From Chitinophagaceae bacterium (lineage in GTDB: Bacteria > Bacteroidota > Bacteroidia > Chitinophagales > Chitinophagaceae), in assembly GCA_020403455.1 (NCBI GenBank), contig JADBXP010000013.1, forward strand, positions 1-64,000: a DNA stretch of 64,000 bases. Reading direction: 5' to 3'. The position numbers and the translations under genes were made by a program. Below the pieces are notes generated by a model. It had not been told where the DNA came from, did no database searches, and saw only the letters and a program-made list of their open reading frames with translations. Shown here one piece after another: positions 54,073 to 62,872 of this stretch (positions within the stretch are counted from its first letter, which is position 1; each line of letters opens with the position of its first letter).

Positions 54073-54108
54073 AGTATGTTTGATCCACTACACAACACTT
54101 CGCTTACC
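54065..54108 (-). promoter_or_regulatory. his antiterminator (alternative fold)
   Basis: GGTAAGC at 54108-54102, which includes the leader stop codon, pairs perfectly over 7 bp with GCTTACC at 54071-54065, the 5' arm of the terminator. A ribosome paused at the three His codons ends about 16 bases before the first arm and leaves it free to fold; a ribosome at the stop codon covers it. Confidence 0.82.
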
Positions 54109-54154
54109 GGAGGGGCAAGTTAAGATGATGGTGTATGGTATTGCTTGTGATCAT
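54104..54154 (-). CDS. hisL: his operon leader peptide
   Basis: A 16-residue ORF, MITSNTIHHHLNLPLR, with three consecutive His codons (CAC CAT CAT at 54133-54125), about 106 bases before hisG. This is the sensor of a ribosome-mediated his attenuator like the E. coli HisL. The ATG lies 8 bases after the -7 element, with no Shine-Dalgarno sequence, so the mRNA should be leaderless or nearly so. The frame stays open far upstream, but only this last part is downstream of the promoter. Confidence 0.92.
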   Translation of the reverse strand: MITSNTIHHHLNLPLR

Positions 54155-54162
54155 TTGTACCG

Positions 54163-54194
54163 CAAAAGTAGGGTGAATGGTGAGATTTGCCAAA
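54163..54194 (-). promoter_or_regulatory. his operon promoter
   Basis: TTTG (54194-54191), a 20-base spacer and TACTTTTG (54170-54163): a complete match to the Bacteroidota consensus TTTG-N19-21-TAnnTTTG. The start point would be at or just before the hisL ATG. Confidence 0.85.
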
Positions 54195-54251
54195 TTATTC
54201 GATAAATGTCTAGGGAACAATTCATTATCTTGCTTTGCAAATAAACGATAC

Positions 54252-55037
54252 ATGTCTTCCCGTTGGTGCGCTTGCCTTTTTTCGTTATTCCTGTTGGTAG
54301 GAAATTCTTCCTTTGCCCAGTCCCCCGGTCGTTTGGTATGGAGTGATGAATTCAACTATACCGGATTACCCGATTCTTCCAAATGGGCGTATGATACCGG
54401 AAAGCATGGTTGGGGCAACAACGAATGGCAGCATTATCTGGCAGGAAGCAAAGAAAATGTTTGGGTAGAAAACGGACAACTCCGCATCACGGCCCGTAAA
54501 TCAGGACCGGGGGAGCGGGAGTACACTTCCACCCGATTGATTACCCGCGGAAAAGCCTCCTGGACTTACGGAAGAATAGATGTGCGGGCTCAAATACCCA
54601 AAGGTATTGGCACCTGGCCTGCCATCTGGATGCTGGGAAGTAAACAACCTTTACAGTGGCCCGATGACGGAGAAATAGACATCATGGAACATGTTGGCTA
54701 CGACCAGGGAAGGATACATGCCTCTATCCATTCCAAAAAATACAACCATGTCATCGGTACCCAAAAAACTGCCACTACCCTCCTACCGGATTGCAGCGAT
54801 GCATTTCATGTATATTCTTTGATATGGACATCCGACAAGATCACCGTGTTGATAGATGACAAGCCCTATTTCGAGTTCAAGAATGAAAAAAGCGACCGAA
54901 CTGCCTGGCCTTTTGATGAACCGGAATACCTGCTGCTGAACATTGCCGTTGGGGGAAATTGGGGAGGAAAAAATGGGGTTGACCCGAAAGCATTTCCTTG
55001 CAGCATGCTGATAGATTATGTACGAGTATATCAATAA
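54252..55037 (+). CDS. secreted GH16 beta-glucanase (laminarinase-like)
   Basis: A 261-residue protein with signal peptide (CACLFSLFLLVGNSSFAQ) and a single GH16 domain: VWSDEFNYTGLPDSSKW, GNNEWQHY, catalytic motif GEIDIMEHVG with Glu141, Asp143 and Glu146, HASIHS and VLIDDKPYFEF, ending NIAVGGNWGGKNG and MLIDYVRVY. The IDIMEH spacing (extra Met) is that of beta-1,3-glucanases. It cuts beta-1,3-glucans outside the cell or in the periplasm. Start at 54252 gives the signal peptide. S9 peptidase gene follows in 24 bases. Confidence 0.92.
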   Translation: MSSRWCACLFSLFLLVGNSSFAQSPGRLVWSDEFNYTGLPDSSKWAYDTGKHGWGNNEWQHYLAGSKENVWVENGQLRITARKSGPGEREYTSTRLITRGKASWTYGRIDVRAQIPKGIGTWPAIWMLGSKQPLQWPDDGEIDIMEHVGYDQGRIHASIHSKKYNHVIGTQKTATTLLPDCSDAFHVYSLIWTSDKITVLIDDKPYFEFKNEKSDRTAWPFDEPEYLLLNIAVGGNWGGKNGVDPKAFPCSMLIDYVRVYQ

Positions 55038-55061
55038 CCATTTTCACTACCACATTTAAAC

Positions 55062-57488
55062 ATGAATAGTATGATGAAAAAAGTATGGATTGTATTGTTA
55101 GTCTGCACCGCCTGGTGCGGCCTTCAAGCCCAGGAAACCGGAGTGTATCAGGTACCTCCGAAAGAAATCGCAGATATGCTGCTTGCCAAGCCCACCCCTG
55201 CAGTGCGGGTGGATAGCAAAGGAAACTGGATGCTATTGAGCGAAAGGAACTCCTACCCCGGTGTTGAAGAGTTGGGGCAACCGGAATTGAAGGTGGCCGG
55301 ACTTCGTCTTAACCCCAATAATTTCGCGCCCAGCCGGCAAAGTTTTGTCAACAGTTTTCTTTTGAAGGATGTGAAAACAGGGAAGGAATCTATGATCTAC
55401 GGTCTCCCTTCCGGATTACAGGCCGGCAATATCAGCTGGAGCCCTTCAGAAACCAAAGTAGCATTTACCAATACCCTGGGCAATCGAGTTGATCTCTACG
55501 TCATCGACCTCGCGGCTCAAATGGCAAAAAAAATCAACCGCTCCCCCTTGAATGCAACTTTGGGAAGTCCCTACATCTGGATAGATGATCAAACTATATT
55601 GTATAAAGCAGCTACACAGTCCGCCACCATGGCTCCGCAGAAACCCATTCTTCCCAAAGGACCCACGATTCAGGAAAACATGGGCAAAGCTGCTCCCAGT
55701 GTGACGTACCAGGATATGATCAAGTCCCCACACGATGAGGCAGTGTTTGAGTTTTATGGAACAGCACAGCTCATTCTGCATAAAAATGGGATGGAAACCA
55801 ATCTTGGTTCGCCTGCCATCATCAGCGGCTTTTCTCTCTCTCCCGATAAAAACTATCTTTTGCTCCGCACCATTCGCAAACCGTTCTCATACCTGGTTCC
55901 AGCAGGTGGATTCCCCAGTACCGTTGCTATAACAGACTTGTCGGGCAAAGTGATGAAAGTATTGGCAGAATTGCCATCTGCAGAAGCGACTCCTTCCGGT
56001 TATGACAACACACAGAATGTACCGAGAGGATTTGACTGGCGGGATGATGAAAAAGCAACTGTTACCTGGGCAGAACCACTGGACAGTGGTATCATGAAAA
56101 AGAATGTTCCGCATCATGATGCTATCTATGCCTTATCAGCCCCCTTTTCCGGTTCGCCACGCTTGTTGTTTAAAACTGCCCTGCGCTATACCGGTACTAC
56201 CTGGGGAGATTCTACTGTTGCCCTTGTGAGAGAAGTGATTCGGTCGAAGCAAGTAAGTCGTGTTAGCCGTTTCAACAGTCAGACAGGCGCACTTGAATTG
56301 TTGTATGAAAGAAACCTGACTGATGCTTATGGAAATCCCGGCGAGCCCGTATTGAAGCGCAACGCATTGGGAAGACCTGCCATTCAATTGACAGATAATG
56401 GCACTCAGATTTTGATGAACAATACCGTTGGTTCATCTCCGCGCGGTGACCTCCCATTCCTGAGCAAATTCGATCTGACCACCAAAAAGAATAATATTAT
56501 CTGGCGTTGCCAGGAAGGTGTGTTTGAAATGGTGGAACAAGTGCTGGATGCAGACAAGCTGGTTTTATTGACTAGAAGAGAAAGCCAGAAGGAAGTGCCC
56601 AACTATTGGGTGAAGAATCTTGTTCTGCGAATGGCTGATGTACAATTGACACAGTTCAGCAACCCCTATCCACAACTGGAAGGTGTGATTAAAGAGAAGA
56701 TCAGCTACAAGCGTGCTGACGGTGTTGATCTCACCGGTGATCTGTATCTCCCAAAAAATTATGACAAGTCGAAAGACGGTCCTTTACCCATGTTGCTTTG
56801 GGCATATCCGCGTGAATTCAATTCAGCGGCGGATGCTGCACAGGTTAGGGGAAGCAGGGATAAGTTTACCATGTTGAACTGGGGCTCACCTGTATTTTTT
56901 GTTACCCAGGGTTTCGCTGTACTCGATAATGCGGAGATGCCCATTGTTGCCACAAGTGCAGATAAAAAACCCAATGATGATTTTGTTGCTCAATTGAAAC
57001 TAAATGCAGAAGCTGCCATCAATAAACTGGCGGATATGGGTGTTGGTGACCGCAACCGCGTGGGTGTGGGCGGACATAGCTATGGTGCATTCATGACAGC
57101 CAATTTGTTGGCACATACCAACTACTTCAAGGCAGGTATCGCCAGAAGTGGTGCTTACAACAGAACCCTTACTCCTTTTGGATTTCAGAATGAAGAACGT
57201 ACTTACTGGCAGGCACCTCAGTTGTATTATGAGATGAGTCCTTTCAGTTATGCCAATCAGATCAAAACACCGATACTGTTGGTGCATGGTGATGCAGATG
57301 ACAATACCGGCACTTATCCAATCAACAGCGAGAGATTATTTGCAGCCATCAAGGGGCATGGTGGAACAGTTCGTTTTGTGTATTTGCCTTATGAAGCGCA
57401 TGGGTACAGAGGAAGAGAAAATGTGTTGCACTTACTATGGGAAGAAAATGAATGGCTGAGGAAATATGTAAAGGAGGCCAAAAAATAA
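55062..57488 (+). CDS. secreted S9-family peptidase (glutamyl-type prolyl oligopeptidase)
   Basis: An 808-residue protein with signal peptide, an N-terminal beta-propeller (about 30-540) and a C-terminal alpha/beta-hydrolase peptidase: Ser673 in VGGHSYGAFMT, Asp746 in LVHGDADDNTG and His780 in PYEAHGYRG make the triad. The long propeller and the SGAYNRTLTPFGFQNEERTYW segment resemble the plastid-type glutamyl endopeptidase branch. It digests oligopeptides in the periplasm. Likely in one unit with the GH16 gene; a strong terminator follows. Confidence 0.88.
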   Translation: MNSMMKKVWIVLLVCTAWCGLQAQETGVYQVPPKEIADMLLAKPTPAVRVDSKGNWMLLSERNSYPGVEELGQPELKVAGLRLNPNNFAPSRQSFVNSFLLKDVKTGKESMIYGLPSGLQAGNISWSPSETKVAFTNTLGNRVDLYVIDLAAQMAKKINRSPLNATLGSPYIWIDDQTILYKAATQSATMAPQKPILPKGPTIQENMGKAAPSVTYQDMIKSPHDEAVFEFYGTAQLILHKNGMETNLGSPAIISGFSLSPDKNYLLLRTIRKPFSYLVPAGGFPSTVAITDLSGKVMKVLAELPSAEATPSGYDNTQNVPRGFDWRDDEKATVTWAEPLDSGIMKKNVPHHDAIYALSAPFSGSPRLLFKTALRYTGTTWGDSTVALVREVIRSKQVSRVSRFNSQTGALELLYERNLTDAYGNPGEPVLKRNALGRPAIQLTDNGTQILMNNTVGSSPRGDLPFLSKFDLTTKKNNIIWRCQEGVFEMVEQVLDADKLVLLTRRESQKEVPNYWVKNLVLRMADVQLTQFSNPYPQLEGVIKEKISYKRADGVDLTGDLYLPKNYDKSKDGPLPMLLWAYPREFNSAADAAQVRGSRDKFTMLNWGSPVFFVTQGFAVLDNAEMPIVATSADKKPNDDFVAQLKLNAEAAINKLADMGVGDRNRVGVGGHSYGAFMTANLLAHTNYFKAGIARSGAYNRTLTPFGFQNEERTYWQAPQLYYEMSPFSYANQIKTPILLVHGDADDNTGTYPINSERLFAAIKGHGGTVRFVYLPYEAHGYRGRENVLHLLWEENEWLRKYVKEAKK

Positions 57489-57509
57489 TCGAAGGTTTTA
57501 ATGACGATA

Positions 57510-57542
57510 AAAAAAGGCGATCGAAATTCGGTCGCCTTTTTT
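57510..57542. terminator. bidirectional rho-independent terminator
   Basis: AAAAAAGGCGA (57510-57520) pairs with TCGCCTTTTTT (57532-57542), extended inside by a T-G pair and CGAA/TTCG. A/T runs on both sides let it work for the convergent S9 and META genes. Confidence 0.85.
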
Positions 57543-57558
57543 ATAAAAATTAAGATCC

Positions 57559-58050
57559 TTATTTTTTCTTCTTTTTCATAGGCATAGATTTCACTTTCAC
57601 GAATCGTGCCAGTGGAGCCATGCGTGCCCTGTTCAATACGAGGGTATCGTTTCGAAGAACATAACTATCTGCAGAAGACAACACCTGCATGAAATCTGCT
57701 TCAATGTTGGTATCGTTCAGGCATGCCATGCGTGTCATTCCCATCGGAGAAAATGTGATGCGGTCATTGGGATTCAACTCATAGGTTCCGAAAAACTGGT
57801 TACAACTGCTATTACCTGATGCACGGCGCTTAGCATCTAACTGTATGTATGGAATTTTAGCCGGCCGCTCAGCCATGTCTGCAATGGCTTGTCCGTTCAA
57901 CTCAATGAGCCGCCATTTTTTGCATAGTTTTAAATTGATGAGGGTAGTGTCATAATTATTTCGGGTAGTTGATGGAGCGGGGAATGCTATAGTTGCACTT
58001 GCACCAGTCACCGATAGTACTGCAAGGGTTAAAAGGGGAAAGAATTTCAT
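57559..58050 (-). CDS. exported META-domain protein
   Basis: A 163-residue protein with signal peptide (MKFFPLLTLAVLSVTGASA) and one META/HslJ-like domain: WRLIELNGQAIAD, GNSSCNQFFGTYEL and MGMTRMACLND with the typical C-N-x-F and M-x-x-T-x-M-A-C patterns. Two Cys likely form a disulfide. HslJ-type proteins are linked to envelope stress or heat resistance. The last residues are strongly basic (KKKKK). Start at 58050 for the signal peptide. Confidence 0.85.
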   Translation of the reverse strand: MKFFPLLTLAVLSVTGASATIAFPAPSTTRNNYDTTLINLKLCKKWRLIELNGQAIADMAERPAKIPYIQLDAKRRASGNSSCNQFFGTYELNPNDRITFSPMGMTRMACLNDTNIEADFMQVLSSADSYVLRNDTLVLNRARMAPLARFVKVKSMPMKKKKK

Positions 58051-58149
58051 GGTGTAATTTTTTGAAAGATAAATAAATTGTACAAATCGCATTTTTACCA
58101 CATTCGAACCAAGAAAAAATGAAGCAGGCGGTATCATGCCCTACCCTAC

Positions 58150-58635
58150 CTATAATTTCTTGCGCGTGCTGTCACACAAGCCAACGAGTAAGCTATTTCC
58201 TTGCGCGTCTATTCTAAGCAATCCATAAGCGGCATTGTTATAACGATCGGCTTTCCCTTCCTGAAAAAAATAGGATTCAGCACCAATCTGTATGCCATTA
58301 AAATTCGTGGTGTATTTCAACAACTGCTCACCCGAACGAACCGGCTTATCCTCTTTCTGAAAGCGTGCACCGGTAAGAACCCCGCTCGAATCTGTATAAA
58401 AAAGACAATAGCCTCTTTTGGGCAATGCTTCTTTGTTGGTAACAGAATCCAAAACAGCAAATGACAAGCGCATGTAATCTCCTTGCATCAATGAACGCGG
58501 ATCAACAGGTGCCAGATGGAAATAGACTTGCTTTCCTTTTGCCATCAGTTGTTCTTTGTCATAAATACTTTTACCCGATAGTACTACCACCAGCAGTGCC
58601 ACCAATGGTATGATCCAGTGCTTACTCCATTTCAT
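58150..58635 (-). CDS. GDYXXLXY-domain membrane-anchored protein
   Basis: A 161-residue protein with one N-terminal helix (HWIIPLVALLVVVLSGKSI) and the diagnostic QGDYMRLSFAV motif (GDYxxLxY family; the last Tyr is replaced by Phe). The rest is beta-rich and probably periplasmic. Function unknown. Its start overlaps the DUF4401 stop by 14 bases, so it is the third gene of a DUF2157-DUF4401-GDYXXLXY unit seen in many bacteria. Confidence 0.82.
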   Translation of the reverse strand: MKWSKHWIIPLVALLVVVLSGKSIYDKEQLMAKGKQVYFHLAPVDPRSLMQGDYMRLSFAVLDSVTNKEALPKRGYCLFYTDSSGVLTGARFQKEDKPVRSGEQLLKYTTNFNGIQIGAESYFFQEGKADRYNNAAYGLLRIDAQGNSLLVGLCDSTRKKL

Positions 58636-59698
58636 GGTTATTCCATTTTTTTCTGGTGAAGAAATAGAGCAACAGTAAGCCGGCACCCGTGCCTACCAAG
58701 ATATAAGATTTCGTGAGCAAGGTATAATCAAGATCGTAATAATACTCGGACATGAAAACTACCAGAGATAAAAGACTCAGGATCCATATCCACCGGTCGC
58801 CGGCCCGAAATGATAAGAGAAGCAGCAAGAGTATGCCGACGATGGCAGGGGAAATGAGCGTCGGTAAAAGGATCAATGCAACCACTCCTGTGATGATGAT
58901 ACGTTGATTGCGATCTGGTACGTCTAATAAGGGTAAGATCTGAAAAACCAGTCGCACAAAAAGAAGCAACAGGAGAATGGAGACATAAGAGAAATCTTCT
59001 CCTAACCCATCTACCAGGTGTCGTTTGCCCAGCAGCTGCAACATGCCGATGAATACGAATGCTACAACCACCAACAATGGACGATACCATGCTGCCATCT
59101 TTTGAAGTAAGCTAAGGATACGTGCTTCATTTTCGTACAAAATGACCAATGCAATGGAGAGTGCCGCCGGCCAAACCTGAACCCATGCTAGCAAGGAATG
59201 ATTGAAAAACAGGAAGAGTCCACAACCCATTACAATAGAAAAAGCGAAGAAGGCAAGTATGGTATGACGTATAAAAATCAGGGTAACAAGAGCCAGCACC
59301 AGTTGAATCACTGCTGCCTGATTGATAGAAACTTTCCAGAGATTCTGTGCCAGTGCCACGAGAACAAAACCTGTCAGGTATGAACAAATGGCGATGGTGT
59401 CAGCAATCAGCAGGTCGACCTTTCTGAGTGCAAACAAAGAGCCGATGATAAGACAGGCGCCAATAATGGACAATGCAATGGGAGACTCAGTAATTCCCCC
59501 GATTAACAGAAAGCCCAGAAAAAACTGCGTTGCCATGATTCCCCCTATCACACTCACTATTTTCACTATCCAGCTGCTTTCCCTCGCCTCCATTCTTTTG
59601 ATGGCACGCTCCCACCCTTCTGCATTGAGTTGAAATGCATCACCGGCAGAAGTCATTACACTACTCAGCCAATTTTGATATTGTATCCGGTTACTCAT
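58622..59698 (-). CDS. DUF4401 membrane protein
   Basis: A 358-residue protein with about ten hydrophobic helices and a short cytoplasmic N-terminus. Family assignment rests on size, topology and position between DUF2157 and GDYXXLXY genes. Start overlaps the DUF2157 stop by 8 bases, indicating coupling. Function unknown. Confidence 0.75.
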   Translation of the reverse strand: MSNRIQYQNWLSSVMTSAGDAFQLNAEGWERAIKRMEARESSWIVKIVSVIGGIMATQFFLGFLLIGGITESPIALSIIGACLIIGSLFALRKVDLLIADTIAICSYLTGFVLVALAQNLWKVSINQAAVIQLVLALVTLIFIRHTILAFFAFSIVMGCGLFLFFNHSLLAWVQVWPAALSIALVILYENEARILSLLQKMAAWYRPLLVVVAFVFIGMLQLLGKRHLVDGLGEDFSYVSILLLLLFVRLVFQILPLLDVPDRNQRIIITGVVALILLPTLISPAIVGILLLLLLSFRAGDRWIWILSLLSLVVFMSEYYYDLDYTLLTKSYILVGTGAGLLLLYFFTRKKWNNHEME

Positions 59699-60632
59699 TG
59701 CGCCATTTTTTTTGAAGTTGAACCAATTGCTTAACCAAAAGCGTGAGTGAAGCGATGATCCAAAGGCCGCTGAGTAAAAAACTAAATTCAGAGAATCGAA
59801 TCTTATTGATCAGATCGAGTACGATGATCATACCTGATAAACCAACAATGGTCAATAGAAAAATATCTTTCTTCCGCAGGGAATACCAGGTGGCTATCAA
59901 TAACAGCACAGCTTCCAATACAACCAATACCAGAAAATAATTGTCCCACTTAGCATAAAGTCCGATCGTAAAACCAAAAGACATTACACCTGCCAGATAC
60001 ACTGTCAGTAAATAGATCAACCAATTGGCTTTTAGCTCCTTTCGGTATTGTCGGATCAGCATGATGATGATGTAGAAAAGCACATTCAATGCTATGAAAG
60101 CAATAAAAGCCCGAGAGCCGGTGAGATACGTAGTCTCCTGCTCCATGAACATGTATAAAGTAATATTGGCGAGCGTGATCAGAAGCAACCACATGGGTTC
60201 GAAGAGTAGATAGATGGACCATACCAGCACGAGGAGCCACCAGGAGAAAAAGAAATCATAGGCATTGGCACCGGTCTGGTAGATCTGACCAAATACGGCG
60301 AAGATGACACCTATCATAACGGCAGCGGCTGTCAGCAACAACCGATGCAGTAACTGTGAATTTCGCAATGCAAAGGCGAGTCCGGCTAAAATCAGAAATA
60401 GCCCCTGCACCAATCCCAATTTGGCAAATCGGTGAAGATGTTCCCAATTGAAGGCGAAAAAGAAAACCACACCTGCAACGAAAAATCCCAGTCCCAAACT
60501 CAGTATCAAACCCTTGATAAATTTGTGCCAGGACTTTTTGTCCGCATAGATTTCTTTCTCCAGTGTCTCTTGCATAGCAGCCACCGGCCAACGACTGTTG
60601 GCTGCCAGGAGGTGTAGGAAGGAACGAACCAT
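59691..60632 (-). CDS. DUF2157 membrane protein
   Basis: A 313-residue protein. The N-terminal soluble part (about 50 residues) precedes some nine to ten helices (FIKGLILSLGLGFFVAGVVFFFAFNWEH is typical of the family start). First gene of the unit. Start 60632 chosen among several Met codons; 60647 and 60575 are also possible. Function unknown; the cluster is predicted as an envelope complex. Confidence 0.75.
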   Translation of the reverse strand: MVRSFLHLLAANSRWPVAAMQETLEKEIYADKKSWHKFIKGLILSLGLGFFVAGVVFFFAFNWEHLHRFAKLGLVQGLFLILAGLAFALRNSQLLHRLLLTAAAVMIGVIFAVFGQIYQTGANAYDFFFSWWLLVLVWSIYLLFEPMWLLLITLANITLYMFMEQETTYLTGSRAFIAFIALNVLFYIIIMLIRQYRKELKANWLIYLLTVYLAGVMSFGFTIGLYAKWDNYFLVLVVLEAVLLLIATWYSLRKKDIFLLTIVGLSGMIIVLDLINKIRFSEFSFLLSGLWIIASLTLLVKQLVQLQKKWRNE

Positions 60633-60743
60633 GCGACAATGTAGCAAAAAAAATGAAGGACAAAAAAATTCAGTGCATGAGATGAGAAATTTTTCAAATG
60701 AACCTATGGACTTATTGAGTCTGATTATTCCTATCTTCCAACC

Positions 60744-61859
60744 ATGAAAAAATGGCTACTCCTTCTGTCCCTACTTACCTACATTACAGGTGCGACACAA
60801 CATTTTTACTTATTCGCAGGCACCTATACCAACAATGGAAGTAAGGGTATTTATGTGTACGATTTTGATGCGGACAATGGAACTGTCCGTTTGCTCAGTC
60901 ATACCGACAGTGCGGAGAATCCCTCTTATCTCTGTGTTTCCCAAGATGGCAATTTTTTATATGCTGTCAACGAAGTCGATATTGAGCAATCCGGAAAAGT
61001 GAGTGCTTATCATTTTGACCGCCGGAGTTCGAAACTACAGTTCATCAATCAGCAACGAACCGGTGGGGCGCATCCCTGCCACATCAGTGTAACCGGAGAC
61101 GGGAAGACGGTGTTTGTTGCAAATTATTCGGGGGGAAATATAGCAGCCTTTCCTGTAGGCGACAATGGGGCTTTGATGCCGGCAGTGCAACTCATACAGC
61201 ATACAGGCAAGGGTGCCGACCCCGTTCGCCAAACCCAAGCACATGTTCATGGAGTAAGTTTAAGTCCGGATGAAAAATACCTGCTTACCCCGGATCTTGG
61301 GACAGATAAAATTCATGTTTACAGATATGATCGGGGAAGTTCCAAACTGGAAGCTGGTGCAAAGCAGGGATTCATCGAAAGCGCTCCCGGTAGTGGCCCC
61401 CGCCAACTTTGTTTTTCGGCCAACGGAAAGTTTGTGTATGTGGTGGAAGAATTATCGGGAATGTTAACAGCATATTCATTTCAGCGAGGTGTATTGAAAA
61501 AACTACAAAGCTATACAGGCCATCAGCCCGGAGCAGGGAACAACCATGGAAGTGCCGATGTACAAATGTCGCCTGATGGAGCATTTTTGTATATGAGCAA
61601 TCGGGGGGAAGAGAATACACTTGCAATTTTTAAAGTCGATCAGAAGACCGGTTTATTGACACCTGCGGGCATACGATCCACCGAAGGCAATCATCCCAGG
61701 AATATGCTCATTGACCCAACCGGACGTTACCTGTTGGTAGGCAATATGAAAAGCAATGAGGTAGTGGTATTCAGGAGAGAGATGGGGACCGGACAATTAC
61801 AAGTTTCCGGACGTTTTTCGATTCCAAGTCCCTCGTGTTTACAAATGATTCCACGCTGA
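60744..61859 (+). CDS. exported lactonase-family beta-propeller protein
   Basis: A 371-residue protein with signal peptide and a seven-blade propeller of the PF10282 lactonase family: LFAGTYTNNGSKGIYVYDFD, ENPSYLCVSQDGNFLYAVNE, GAHPCHISVTGDGKTVFVANYSGG, QTQAHVHGVSLSPDEKYLL, GSGPRQLCFSANGKFVYVVEEL and GNHPRNMLIDPTGRYLLVGN. 6-Phosphogluconolactonase is the named activity, but the export signal suggests a non-phosphorylated lactone, perhaps from the periplasmic sugar oxidation of the window's PQQ-type enzyme; that link is inference. Confidence 0.85.
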   Translation: MKKWLLLLSLLTYITGATQHFYLFAGTYTNNGSKGIYVYDFDADNGTVRLLSHTDSAENPSYLCVSQDGNFLYAVNEVDIEQSGKVSAYHFDRRSSKLQFINQQRTGGAHPCHISVTGDGKTVFVANYSGGNIAAFPVGDNGALMPAVQLIQHTGKGADPVRQTQAHVHGVSLSPDEKYLLTPDLGTDKIHVYRYDRGSSKLEAGAKQGFIESAPGSGPRQLCFSANGKFVYVVEELSGMLTAYSFQRGVLKKLQSYTGHQPGAGNNHGSADVQMSPDGAFLYMSNRGEENTLAIFKVDQKTGLLTPAGIRSTEGNHPRNMLIDPTGRYLLVGNMKSNEVVVFRREMGTGQLQVSGRFSIPSPSCLQMIPR

Positions 61860-61888
61860 TGTGCTGTTAACTGTTCCGCAAAACAAGA

Positions 61889-61906
61889 AGCCCACTGGAA
61901 AGTGGG
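61889..61906. terminator. hairpin between convergent genes
   Basis: GCCCACT (61889-61895) pairs with AGTGGGC (61900-61906) over GGAA. A tail with Ts exists only weakly on the minus side, so termination activity is uncertain. Confidence 0.5.
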
Positions 61907-61934
61907 CCTCGAAACAAAACAGAGAAGAGAAACA

Positions 61935-62807
61935 TTATTGAAAAAATTCGGTCCATGCTGTACTTCCCAGTAGGGAAACATTAGAAACTAATTTTTCCAG
62001 TATTGGCTTGCGCTTTCCGGTATTAGAGCGGAATGATTGTGGGGAAGGGTTACTTTGATAAGAAACTGGTTCCGGCTGACTTGCCAGTTCGACTGATGGT
62101 TGAGCAGGGATGCTGTTGGACACGTTCCATTTTTCCCATTGCATCAGGTCATTCGCGGCAATACCGGTATGATTATGCGAGTGGTAACCCACTGCCCCTA
62201 CAGCAGTTCCGGGTAAGTATCTATCGCCAATCAGTTGAGCTGAATAGTTCTGTATATGGGAGACAACACCGGGTTCTGCCAGCGGAGGTTGAGCAAGAAT
62301 CAGCTGGTGCAGGGGGAATGCCTGTTCAAAAGCATCTACCACTTTTTTCCAGCCCTGCATTTGTTCAGTGATAAGAGCAGCGTTGGACCAATCTTTAACG
62401 ACAAGTACATGGGTGATGTACACTTTATCGATGTTTTTTTCGATGCCATATTTTTCGCCCAGCCGCTGAATGAAACTTGTCCAAACGGTGAGCAAACGAT
62501 TGCTGTTTATGTGATGTGATCCCTGAGGGTCTGAAGGGGCAGATGTTTCCCTGATCCATTCCGGCATTCCTGAAATGGGGTCAATTTGCAGGGTGATTTT
62601 TTTACCCTGGTTGCGGGCAGATTGAAGTTGACCGTCGATGAAGCTCCAGTCGAAAGTATGTTCATTGGGTTGACAAAATTCCCAGCCAATGCGCAGCAGG
62701 ATGTTGGTAGGTTCCGGACTGGAAGAAGGCAGTGAAGGATTAGAAATAGAAGCGGCGGCGGTGGAACTGATGAGGCAGCAGACCAGGAGCCAGGTTAGGT
62801 TTTTCAT
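61935..62807 (-). CDS. exported protein, partial TIM-barrel-like, glycosidase-related
   Basis: A 290-residue protein with signal peptide (MKNLTWLLVCCLISSTAAA). RIGWEFCQPNEHTFDWSFIDGQLQSARNQGKKITLQI resembles the start of GH42/GH5-type beta-galactosidase barrels, and PEWIRE and YITHVLVVKDWSNA continue it. No convincing pair of catalytic Glu residues is seen and the length is short, so activity is doubtful. It lies 65 bases after the DUF3472-FKBP gene on the same strand. Confidence 0.6.
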   Translation of the reverse strand: MKNLTWLLVCCLISSTAAASISNPSLPSSSPEPTNILLRIGWEFCQPNEHTFDWSFIDGQLQSARNQGKKITLQIDPISGMPEWIRETSAPSDPQGSHHINSNRLLTVWTSFIQRLGEKYGIEKNIDKVYITHVLVVKDWSNAALITEQMQGWKKVVDAFEQAFPLHQLILAQPPLAEPGVVSHIQNYSAQLIGDRYLPGTAVGAVGYHSHNHTGIAANDLMQWEKWNVSNSIPAQPSVELASQPEPVSYQSNPSPQSFRSNTGKRKPILEKLVSNVSLLGSTAWTEFFQ

Positions 62808-62872
62808 GTTTCAGCTGTTTAGGATGTAGAATGAACCGGACAGCTGAGAGGTGGTGGAACTCGCCGATCCGG

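Noticed and set aside
54104..54355. 83-residue minus-strand ORF running into the GH16 gene
   Set aside because: Only its last 16 codons lie downstream of the his promoter; the upstream part is antisense to GH16 and looks like a shadow. The real unit is the leader peptide.
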